This document shows positions 30,939 to 41,700 of a DNA stretch of 64,000 nt, in pieces (position 1 is the first letter of the stretch; each line of letters starts with the position of its first letter). A program made the translations under genes and the position numbers. Origin of the DNA: Anisus vortex (taxonomy: Eukaryota > Mollusca > Gastropoda > Planorbidae); the NCBI GenBank assembly GCA_949126835.1, contig OX421495.1:995001-1059000 (forward strand). Reading direction: 5' to 3'. Under the pieces are notes generated by a model. It was not told the origin of the DNA and searched no databases. It saw nothing but the letters and a program-made list of their open reading frames with translations.

Positions 30939-32860
30939 TGACATTTGCATAGCGCTGCTAACAAACATAATGTAAGCTCAGAGCGCATTTAACATACAAC
31001 TAAGAACACGGATACAATCTATAGGCCAAGAGATGAAAAACTGAATGATGATTCAAAACTTTACAAACATGGAACAAATCAAACAATTAAAACAAAATAA
31101 CCGACCTAACATATAGGTAAGATAGTAGGGCTCAAAGCATGTTAATTAAGATAAATATTGAAATAATGAGTTTTAAAGTTCTTTTTGAAGGAATCGATGG
31201 AGCTTGTTTGCCTGAGTTGAATGGGAAGTAGATTCCACACCTTCGGACCGGATACTGAGAAGGCTCTAAGGCCAACGGTCGTCAGAGAGAAACGGGGCTC
31301 TTCCAGAAGCGATGAGTTGGCAGAACGAAGTGTTCTTTGAGGGATATAGGCCTATGGTGTTATTAGTTCCTTTAGATAGGACGGAAAGTTGTTATTAAAA
31401 ATGCACTGATGGCAAAGTAGCGCCACTTTATACTCATTCTGACTTTAACGGGGAGCCAATGGAGCGAGCGTAGAAGGGCGCTTCCCGAGTTTCGTTTTGA
31501 CTTACACATAACCAAGAGCGCAGTACTGTTCTGTTTTCTCTGTAGCCTGGCGATTTTGTCTTCGGGCAGGCCGGCTAGCAGGGCGTTACAATAGTCGATA
31601 CGCGAAAGTATCAGAGCGACTGCCAGTGTCTTTGCAGAATCAATGGTCAAATAGGGACGTATTTGGCCCAGTCTACGCAACTGTAGATATAGACCTCTGC
31701 ACAGATGAGATATATGATGGTCGAAAGACAGCGTGGGATCCAATAAAACACCGAGATTCTTCACTTTGTTAACAAATGGCACCTGGCAGTTTATCACGGT
31801 GATAGATTCTGAACCAGTGAATTTGGCAAAATTTCTCTTGGTTCCAATTCGGATTATCTCTGTTTTTTCCTCATTCATTTTATTTAATTTTAAGCCCGTT
31901 TCTCCTCGATTACGAATAGACGTTGGCGATTGCACAACTGACCTTTGCAGCGAGTCGAGGGGCATCGAGAGGGACCGCATGATGGTACAGTTGCGTGTCA
32001 TCGGCGTAGAAGTGATACGAAATTTCGAACGGTTTGATGACCTGGCCGAGTGGATACACGTACATTGCAAACATCACTGGTCCTAGAACAGATCCCTGTG
32101 GCACTCGATATTTCAGCGTTGAAGGTGTCGAGACGAACTCATCTATAGCAACACTTTGATTGCGCTCAGACAGGTATGACCTAAACCAACGAAGAACACA
32201 ACCCGAGCAGCCAAATGCGGTTGCAAACCTGTCAATCAGGATCTCATGGTCAAGAGTGTCAAAAGCGGCAGACAGGTCGAGCATTCCCAGAATAGAAACA
32301 TGACCCGAGTCCGACGTGCGTAGTAGGTCGTTGACAACCCTGACCAATGCCGTCTCCGTGCTATCTCTTTCGAAACTGCTCCAAGAGGCAATGCTGCTCC
32401 AAGAGGCTATGCTGCTCCAAGAGGCAATGCTGCTCCAAGAGGCTATGCTGCTCCAAGAGGCTATGCTGCTCCAAGAGGCTATGCTGCCCCAAGAGGCTAT
32501 GCTGCTCCAAGAGGCTATGCTGCTCCAAGAGGTTATGCTGCTCCAAGAGGCTATGCTGCTCCAAGAGGCAATGCTGCTCCAAGTGAGACAATAACTGTTT
32601 TAGCACAATGCGCTCCAAGACCTTCGAAAGGAATGGAAGGTTGGATACAGGCCGATAGTTTTTTAAGCACTCAGGATCGAGGCTAGGCTTCTTTAAGAGG
32701 GGCTTAACCAGTGCATGTTTCATTGATTGAGGCACAATACCTGAAGCTAATGAAGCATTCATCATCGCAGTGATCAAAGGTATTAGCCTAGTTCATTGAT
32801 ACAATCATTGAAGAGGGAGACAGGGATGGGATCGAGTTCGCAAGACGTTTTAGGCAACTT
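30893..32860 (-). mobile_element. LINE-A copy 3 (L2/CR1-like), reverse, with tail
   Basis: The 3' end on the minus strand is a (TTA)n microsatellite at 30893-30935. The coding remnant starts near 32777 (MKHALVKPLLKKPSLD, NYRPVSNLPFLSKVLER) and continues through AFDTLDHE, YADDTQLY and CNALLAGLP to about 31200. Frames shift at least twice, so it is dead. An 18-bp in-frame expansion interrupts it at 32385-32582. It keeps more N-terminal RT sequence than copy 1. Confidence 0.87.
32385..32582 (-). repeat. 18-bp minisatellite expanded inside the LINE-A RT
   Basis: Eleven or so copies of CTCCAAGAGGCTATGCTG, coding on the minus strand for repeats of LLEQHS. The other LINE-A copies have a single LEQHCLLEQ at this place, so the expansion is private to this copy. 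Confidence 0.93.
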
Positions 32861-33724
32861 ACTAATAATTGACCAATTCACATTTAGAACCCTGACAAAT
32901 TCAAATTTCGGCGGTCCATTAAATAAGATCCGCTCAGTCTAGTTAACAGTGTAGGACCAGAGTTTATAAGATCTTGGTTTACGAGCCAAACAATGATGCA
33001 GAAAGTATACCAATATGAAGAAAATAATAAATATTATCTTGGGGAAATATATTAAAAGCATGCAATTTAGTATAATTATTGCTGACTAAAATATGAATAA
33101 AAGCGTTAAAACTAACTTTTTACTTATAAATATTTTAATGTATTTTTTCTTACTTGTGAAAATTATACAATATAATTTGGTTTGAGTACTGGTAGTTAGT
33201 GTTTCTGTTATCTATCCATAAAAGACAACCGTATCAAATTAATAAGGTTTTCTTACAACTAAATTACTTCCCTTAAAAATTAAAATTGAAAAGAAAAATT
33301 TGCAAGTTGAGAGTTGGGTATAAATATATTCTCGTGATTACTTACAATTAATTTATGTTACAAAAATGCTACACATTTTTTGTGTGTGCTAAAAAACGTA
33401 TTGATTTTGTAAAATTGTTGTTTATTTAGATCTAGTTTGATTAAAATACGAGAAAATATATTATTATCGTTGTCAATGTAAGGGGCTGCAAATGTTTTTT
33501 GACAAAAGAGTTAGTGTTTTAACGGTTACCTCCCCCTTATAGAAAAAACAAGTCTGGGAAAAAAAGGGGGGGGGGGGGGGGGTCATCATGATTTATCAAT
33601 GAAAGCAGCAACTTATAAGCTAATAGCAATAATAATCCCTAGAATTCCACACACGATGTCTTACATTTATTTGTGTGTCGATTTCTCTCATTATTTAGGT
33701 TACCGAGCATTGAACTGGTTATCT
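32861..33724. other. AT-rich intergenic stretch
   Basis: No gene or repeat recognised apart from the 3' flank described for LINE-A copy 3 and a G18 run near 33567. Confidence 0.45.
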
Positions 33725-34000
33725 TATCTTATACATTACAGACGCTCCTTCTATAAATAAGATTATTGCGTCCTACGCTCATCCGTGGCCCGAGTCTAGT
33801 CTTGAGTTTTTATTAAGGTTTTAAATGATGTTACGTTACTGGTTTTCCTGGTTTGTTCAGGCAACCCATTCCATACCCGAATGTCACTCGGGAAGAAAGA
33901 GTACTTATATGCATTTGTTCTCGCATAAGGGACAAGGAAAGTGTTTTTGTCTTTATGTTTATCTGAGCTTTGCAACAAGTTGTTATTGGGTTGTATTTCT
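33725..34000 (-). mobile_element. LINE-B 3'-end fragment, reverse
   Basis: The minus-strand frame reads TFLVPYARTNAYKYSFFPSD then IRVWNGLPEQTRKTS, a non-LTR RT C-terminus. The tail CAGACGCTCCTTCTATAAAT lies at 33740. Best coding remnant of the family. Confidence 0.82.
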
Positions 34001-35100
34001 AAATTAGAGTTTAATGCCTTATGTATTATAGCCTACTACTTTACTATTGGTTATTGTCCACACAATCCCCTTATACGAAGTGGCCACGAGAATCTGGCAA
34101 ATGCTGCTGCTCCATTATATTATTCCCAGCGAACCAAAATGACGGACCTTATATTGGAATACTTTACTGGAAACAAATTTCATTGCTGTTAAGTGGTCGC
34201 TGTTTTTTTTTTTTTTTTTTGCTGTACAAAATATTATAGCAGTTACAGCAGGCTTACTATATTGACAAAATATTATATTTTTTAAATATAAAGTATAAAG
34301 AATCTTGGTCAATATTTTGGTCTATAATTAATTGGTATAATGGCATGGCAGCAGTGCATTAATTAAATATCATTCCTGCAATATCTATAAATTTAGGGTT
34401 TTACTTTTACATGAAACAAATAAATAAAAACATAAAATACATTCTTGGGAGGAGTTGGAGGGGGGGAGGGTATAATAAATGTAGGCCTAGGCCCTATTAG
34501 TATTATTTCCGACTCCCATTCTCGTACTCTCCTCCAACACGCTATAGAAGGAGCGTCTGTAATGTATAAGATAAGGCCTACACGTGAAAATATTGTAGTT
34601 AACCTACGATATGATTGTAGTAGTCCTTAGCATCATTGGCACAATAGGCCTAAACGCCATGTTAATGTTTTTAAACCTGTGATTATTATTATTATTACCG
34701 GTAATAGGCCTACAAAATTGGTTATAAGGCTTTTTTCTATTGAAAGCATTAAACAGTCCTTATAAGCGAAAACGATTATTAACTACACACTGTAACAAAC
34801 TATATCACGTATAGACTATATCATAATAAAATCATATTTAGGCCTGTCACTCAGATAACTTATATATAGGCCTACTATATAGTAGGATATATAGTCATAT
34901 AGGCCTATCTATCATGTTGCAAGTTAGACGTCGACCATGAATGGTAAATAGGCCTACCGCCTTCTACCTGTTGCTGTTTTAATCTGTCGAACCGAAGACA
35001 CAAAATTCGGTAGCAACCTGCCCTTGAATTTTTAAATTCTAGTTATCGGATTGGCCTACCGGTATATGTTTTACAACGCTGTCAGGCGGGTAAGAGCTGG
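34001..35100. other. Intergenic with TAGGCCTA cluster
   Basis: SINE-1 scrap at 34050-34130 and a LINE-B tail at 34541-34577. Six TAGGCCTA palindromes lie between 34480 and 34965. A T20 run at 34203. No ORF. Confidence 0.5.
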
Positions 35101-35294
35101 CGTATGCACTAGGTTTTGTTTTCATTTCAAAGTCTAAAAACGTTGACTAGATTGCTCTCCCCCTGGCGCGGCCACCTAGTGATTCGTGGAAAGGCGTCTG
35201 GCGTTGTTTTCGTGCAAAGAAACAATGTTATCTGCAAAATACGTCATGCTTTTAGTAATATTCATCGAATAACGGTCTCATAACAGTAGCATTG
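35100..35294 (+). promoter_or_regulatory. Weak candidate for gene B upstream exon/promoter
   Basis: Gene B begins with a spliced acceptor at 38568, so an upstream exon must exist. This CpG-richer stretch contains GGCGCGGCCACC, a CRE-like TACGTCAT near 35241, and a donor TTG|GTAAGT at 35294/35295. There is no clear TATA box. It is the best place I see for a leader exon, but the evidence is thin. Confidence 0.25.
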
Positions 35295-37691
35295 GTAAGT
35301 AGAGTTTGAATTCAACTTCAAAAGTTTGTAAAATTAAGACTATTTGAGGATGGTATGCTTTCGACTGCTATCGACCCCACCATCCCTGGCACACGCATAC
35401 TACGCCACAAGCCCCGTAGTGGAAAGGGGAGATCACTGTGTTCCCACGTATCATCGATAAATTTAGCATTCCCACATCCCCGATGTGTTCGGCCATTTTT
35501 TCTAGTATTTTAATATTCATTCATGCTCATTTTCATTTTTACTTTATTGGTGGACGCTATATCTTGTACATTCCATACTCATAACTGAACAGCCGTAGCC
35601 ATAATCGACATTAGGTTCAGCTCTTTGCTCCCCGGCCGAACATGTCGTTGCGTTTTTAAAAGAAAAAAAATCTTGATTGACACACTGGTACGCGTTGTAA
35701 ACCAATCGGATTCGTTCTAACCAGTTATCTCATGGCTATTTTTAGATAATGAGTCAAGATAGGAATGTGAACAAGCGGCAGCTCTATTCATGTTTTAGAA
35801 TGAATGACCTTATTTTTCCAGCTCCGCGGCTGTAGGGCTGTATAATATGTAGTCTGTCGCCTGTGTTTTACTGGCTTAGCAAGGAAGCAAGATAGGACAC
35901 AAAATTATTATGCTATACGCGTTGCAAACAGTTATATCCAGCCACGCTAAGCTGACACGTTTTTCTTTTTCTAATAAAAGCGACTAACTTCTGCAGATCG
36001 GGAGAGAAAAAAATGGTGGGAAAGGAGGAGGGGGGCGAGGGCTGACTTTATAGGCCTATCTGTTTCCTTTAGTTAAGTAGCTTCACCTCGCCACTCCTTG
36101 CCATTTTAAACTTTACACAATTTTGCCTGCAACCACGCTGTTTAACAATTTGAATTTGCCAGTTATTTGGTATTTTATCATAGGTCATAGTCTAGCAGTA
36201 GGGTAGGTAGCCTACATTCCTACAACTTATAACAATAGTATTGTCAATACTTGAATGTTGTCTTGCTTCATTATAATAATATTATATAATAATGAATAAT
36301 GGCTTTCAAAGCTTAAGACAACCAAATTTCTCATTAAAAAAGAGGCAATAATAAGTCAAATGAATATATTAAATAAAGACTATAAAAATGTCAAGTGCAC
36401 TTGAACACTTAGGAGGCCTACTTTATGGGTTTACTTCAAATGTAGAAAATTCTTATTTCTTACATTTTCTTAACCAATGATTTATCCAATCATGATTTAT
36501 TTGTTGGCCGGTGACCTAGATTTAAGTGAGTTCCAAATTTTATACGGTATCGCTTTTGCAATATTCCAAAGAAAAGTTGCATGATTATAAAAAAAAAAAA
36601 ACATCTGATTTACAACATATTTAGGGCCTACTAAAGACCAGCCAAAATGTATTATGTACCTTTATAGCTTTAGGAGAATTTTATAAAAACCATATTGGAT
36701 TATTTAAGGTTACAGAACATTCAATTCTTTAATTTATGGCTTTCGTGGTTACATTTTTAAAAAAAGTACTTGCACAGAAATGACTTTATAAATAAATTGC
36801 ACTGACAGTGAAGTAGGTACAATTCCATTGCATTCAAAGTTACAGAAAATTGTGTTGTCAGAACAATGCTCAGCCATGTTTTTGTTAAATTGTTCTTTTT
36901 CTGCCAGTTTTAGTCAATGTGGTAAATGTTTGCGAAAGATTAGCCCCCCCCCCCCCCCCCCCCCCCATGACAAAATCTTAACTTTGCTCTTGCTTCCAGC
37001 AGTATTTAAGATACTGATCATTTCAAAAAGTTTGTTACATGAAATATACAATGCAACTTTATTTCCTAATTGCAACTATTTGTGTTCATATATTATTTTC
37101 TGAGGCAAATACTTTCAGAAAAATATGTCAGATTTGTCAGAGGCAAGTGTCTGAGATGATTTTAGGTTGATGACTCTTTTATTTTGTATTCCCACCTTGT
37201 TCATCATTTTATTTATTTTTTCATTTGAGATCACCAAATATTTTAAATTTGAATAGGCCTAGTACCGTAATTCTTCGATTTTTGACTGCATTTGTTGGGT
37301 CCCCGCCCACCGCTGTTTGCCGGCCAGGGTATAGGCAATCTCTAGGGCACAATATTCTAGCCCCTTCCTTGTGCAAGGAGGTGAGTAGTGCTTTCCTAAA
37401 TAGGGCTGTTCTGTCACTCAGGTGTCTGCCGGATTCCACTTCTGCTCCAGTCAGTGGGGAAACGACCCTATAGACTGAGACGCACGTGTGCAGACTTGGA
37501 GCTACAAAAACCAGTGCATCATACTTGTCGCTTCGTTGCTTACCCATCGCCACACGACCTGGGATGTTGAATAGGCCTAGTAACATTGTCTGTGTATATC
37601 GATACACACATTTTTGGCCAGGTGCGTTTTTCAAGAGCCATTTTCTATTCTTAACAATGGAACATAAGCAATAGAGAACTGTGCAGAACAT

Positions 37692-37940
37692 GGTAGTAGG
37701 GAACTAAAAGAAAAGGGAAAATTGGGCAGACGTACAGAGAGTAGGGAACTAAAACAAAAGGGAAAATTGGGGAGACGTATAGAGAGTAGGGAACTAAAAC
37801 AAAAGGGGAAATTGGGGAGACGTAGAGAGAGTAGGGAATTATAACAAAAGGGAAAATTGGGGAGACATAGAGAGAGTAGGAACTATAACAAAGGGAAAAT
37901 TGGGGAGACGTACAGAGAGTAGGGAGACAGGCAATTCAGA
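37692..37940 (+). repeat. 43-bp minisatellite, about 5.5 copies
   Basis: Unit GTAGGGAACTAAAACAAAAG plus GGAAAATTGGGGAGACGTAG AGA, with small indels. Confidence 0.9.
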
Positions 37941-38224
37941 AGGGAAAATATTGAATAAAAGAGAGAGAGAGAGTGCGGCACGTATGAATAATTAAAAAAA
38001 TCAGGTTTTAAATAACTTGAAAATCCATAAAGAAAATCACAAAGCCAACCCACGAGCAATGTAAGAAACAATTTTAACTCCATTTAATGATAGTGTACGA
38101 CATATTTAGTAACACGTTTTTAGCATTAAAACTAGATTTCTGGTTTTACGGTTAACTGATGATCATTGTTTTAAATACATGAAACTGTTAAATGTAATGT
38201 TCATTGAAACTTCAATATACATTG

Positions 38225-38515
38225 TTAGTTTAAAGATTTAATATATGTAATTTGGTAAAAAGCTTTACTATGTAATGTTGGTTAAAATAATAAAAAAAAT
38301 AATGTTAGTAAAATTCTTTAATATGTAATGTTAGTTAATATGTAATATTGGTTAAAAGCTTTAATATGTAATGTTGGTTATAGTTATATCCTTCAATACC
38401 GGTATGTAATGTTGATCAAATCCTTCAATATGTAATGTTGATCAAATCCTTCAATATGTAATGTTGGTCAAATTCTTCAATATGTAATGATGGTTAAAAA
38501 CTTGAATATGTAATC
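38225..38515 (+). repeat. About 26-bp minisatellite upstream of gene B exon
   Basis: Nine or so degenerate copies of AATATGTAATGTTGGTCAAA followed by TTCTTC. Confidence 0.85.
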
Positions 38516-38568
38516 AGTTGGCAGACACTGAAAATTGTATCCCTAAAATCAGTTTTCCTTTATTTCAG

Positions 38569-38794
38569 ATGCCTGATCTTATAGCCAACCCGTTTCATCC
38601 TCATCATGTCCACCACCGTCACAACTCATTCCACATCAGTCCACGTCTCCATGAAAGGCAGCATCAGCAGCCACGCCTCGGAGACCTCCAGCGACACTGC
38701 CGCCGTACTGTCACACACGACCAGGTCGCTGCCAGCCTCGCCTGTGTCCATGGCCAGCATGTCTGGGCTGCTGAATTCTCGAAATTTGGTACAG
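38569..38794 (+). CDS. Gene B first coding exon (start at 38606)
   Basis: The acceptor TTTATTTCAG ends at 38568 and the donor is ACAG|GTGATC at 38795. The frame that joins in phase to the next exon starts at ATG 38606 and gives 63 Ser/Thr-rich residues ending SGLLNSRNLVQ; an in-frame TAG at 38582-38584 rules out an earlier start in this exon. Another ATG at 38569, the first three bases of the exon, opens a different frame that reads through the exon but does not join the bZIP frame. It is an overlapping upstream start, not the protein start. Confidence 0.75.
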
Positions 38795-41700
38795 GTGATC
38801 TTGCTAGTTGGGAGGGTTCAGCTTAGTCATTTATAAATGTCTCTAAAAATACGGATGAGCCTTCTGGCTTTTGAGTCCAAGGCGTAACTATGCAAAGGGG
38901 TGGATCAAGGAGGGGCACATTAAAATTCTGTTAGCCACCTCGCTGCATGCAGATAAGGAATGTCGCGTAACATACGGTACAGTCTCTGCGGTAGATGTAA
39001 TACACTTGACTCCCCACCCGTGGTATTCCCCTCGGATCATTATCGTGGTGGCTCTCACCCATATACCTGCACTGTTGCCCGGTAGCACAAATTCCAGAAT
39101 ATAGAACATCAAGGGCCGTTCCCGATGCGTGCTCCTGCTGGTGTGCTCTTAATCTAAGCGTATTGGTGGTTTACACACTTTGCCAGACTTTGAGGCCCAT
39201 GAAGTGAGTTTAGTGATGGAAAGCCACACTTCCATCTAGAAAATACAATTCAACCACAACAATTTATTTCCTTTTTATAGCATTCAGCATACTAAATTGG
39301 TCAAATATTTGAACAAGATATAAATGCTGACTTAATATTAGAAACTGCTGTATCTATAGACCCAACATTTGACCTGTAATTAAATACAAATTCAGACAAA
39401 TTGACTAATAGAATAAGTTTGTCAAGAAAAGCTGGAATGGAATTGCTTTTCTTTCTGCTACTATGGATTAAGTATGATTAAGGTTTGAATAGAAAGTTCT
39501 CTAAAAAAACAAAGCAGATTGTTTCTTGTTTTCAAGTTTTCTTTTGACGCTCATGTATATATGTCTTTTTTAAAAATACATTTGAATGACAAACAGTCCA
39601 GCCTTCTTTCTTTCACATGCTGATGTTGTCAAATGCACACATGTTGATGTTGTCAAATGCACACATGTTGATGTTGTCAAATGCAGACATGTTGATGTTG
39701 TCAAAGGCACACATGCTAAATTATAATTAAAAAACAAACAAACAAGTTTTAAACACTCTGTCTAGATCTAATTATTTGCATTTTGTTTATAATATTCTGA
39801 AAGTCCATAGTTATTGAATTAAGGATTGTGGAAGTTCATAGTTATTGAATTAAGGATTGTGGAAGTTCATAGTTATTGAATTAAGGATTGTGGAAGTTCA
39901 TAGTTATTGAATTAAGGATTGTGGAAGTTCATAGTTATTGAATTAAGGATTGTGAAAGTCCATAGTTATTGAATTAAGGATTGTGGAAGTTCATAGTTAT
40001 TGAATTAAGGATTGTGGAAGTTCATAGTTATTGAATTAAGGATTGTGGAAGTTCATAGTTATTGAATTAAGGATTGTGAAAGTCCATAGTTATTGAATTA
40101 AGGATTGTGGAAGTTCATAGTTATTGAATTAAGGATTGTGGAAGTTCATAGTTATTGAATTAAGGATTGTGGAAGTTCATAGTTATTGAATTAAGGATTG
40201 TGGAAGTTCATAGTTATTGAATTAAGGATTGTGGAAGTTCATAGTTATTGAATTAAGGATTGTGGAAGTTCATAGTTATTGAATTAAGGATTGTGGAAGT
40301 TCATAGTTATTGAATTAAGGATTGTGGAAGTTCATAGTTATTGAATTAAGGATTGTGGAAGTTCATAGTTATTGAATTAAGGATTGTGGAAGTTACATTT
40401 TTTTAGTGATAACCTCACCAGTAGGTTATTGTTTGTTTTGTTTCAATTCCTTTGAATAATTTATCACTGTAGGATTTATAGTAAGAGTTTTACCTTAAGA
40501 ATGACGGGGGGGGGGGGGGGGGGGGGGGGGGAAGAAGGCGGTGTTTCTTAGTGGAAACTTGTATAAGTGTTTTTTTTAATTTTGTGACATTTATAATGAA
40601 CATAGTTTATTGGTACAATTTTAGGTTTTGCATTATAATGCCCTTAACAATATTTAATTTAATTTTATATATCTGAGTCAATGTTAAGTGAAATCCGATA
40701 TGCCGCAACCTGAAAATTTGATTTGAGTTTGGTGTAGGAACCCTGGACAAGTTACCCAAATTACAGCATTTATTTATATTTAAACGTTCAGAACAAATGA
40801 GTTGAGATCTCTTTTGTTTTTGCTGTTATCATTCTTCTGTCTACAATACCTGATGTTGTAACCCCAAGGTACTAGGTACACCTCTGAGTGTGGATGAAGT
40901 CCATTTTATAGTATTTTTTAAAGAGTTTGTCTTGCAATTATGCAGTGGGTGTTTTTACTGTTTTTACCATAATAAACTTGATCCTAACCCAAATCTCTTC
41001 AAGGGGCCATTAGACTATAGGACTCACTGGACAAGCCTCCATCACTTGCCCTTTTGTGTCGACTTTTAAATCATCACTCAAGGGTTGGACTAGATACCTC
41101 CAATTAAAGTCTGTCGTCAGTTTATAACCACACAGTTATACAATGTCCGCTAAGGTGAACTAGCTTGGCATGCATGGGTAAATGTTCCTGACTTGGACAG
41201 TAACGTGGCGTGCCAAAAGTTTTCATGAAAAGGCATGACTTGCTAACTTCTAAGTTGTACACTCAAGTGTTTCAATTACTCATTGTTCTGTGTGACCTAA
41301 ATAGTTTTGACTTGTGTAACATTATCTTCCCTTTAGTCTGACCTTAAAAAAAACTATTTCTAGCTATCTCGGCTTCTTTTTCTCTTCTTCCTAATAGTTG
41401 GTTTTACAACACTAGTGACTCTTATCAGTAGTTCTAGGTAATGTGCATTGGTTACGGTACAAAATGTAATCTAACATTAAGTGCCCTTGAGTGTTTGGCT
41501 GACGGCTCATTAATGAAGCGATAAACTATCAATTCTGTGTGATCCTGGGACATCTAATTATAATTTTACAGATAGCCATCTTTATATTTAGTGATAACTT
41601 GTCCTGGCTTGCTTTCCTTCAGACAAGAAAAAGGACAAGTTTATAATGTTTTGGTGGTCAGACATACCCAAGTGAATGTTAAACATCACAAGTATCTAGT

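Larger units (their letters stand above)
35295..38568 (+). other. Upstream region or first intron of gene B
   Basis: Mostly AT-rich. Holds an unexplained GC-richer island (37290-37620), a C22 run (36943), a 43-bp minisatellite (37692-37940) and a 26-bp minisatellite (38225-38515) that ends about 50 bp before the exon. The 156-codon minus-strand ORF 37691-37221 has no recognisable domain. Confidence 0.5.

Noticed and set aside
37221..37691. 156-codon minus ORF as a gene
   Set aside because: No recognised domain, no splice or promoter signals; kept only as an unexplained island.
38518..38826. 102-codon ORF from ATG 38569 as the gene B N-terminus
   Set aside because: At the donor it is in phase 1, while the next exon needs phase 0; the overlapping frame from 38606 joins correctly.
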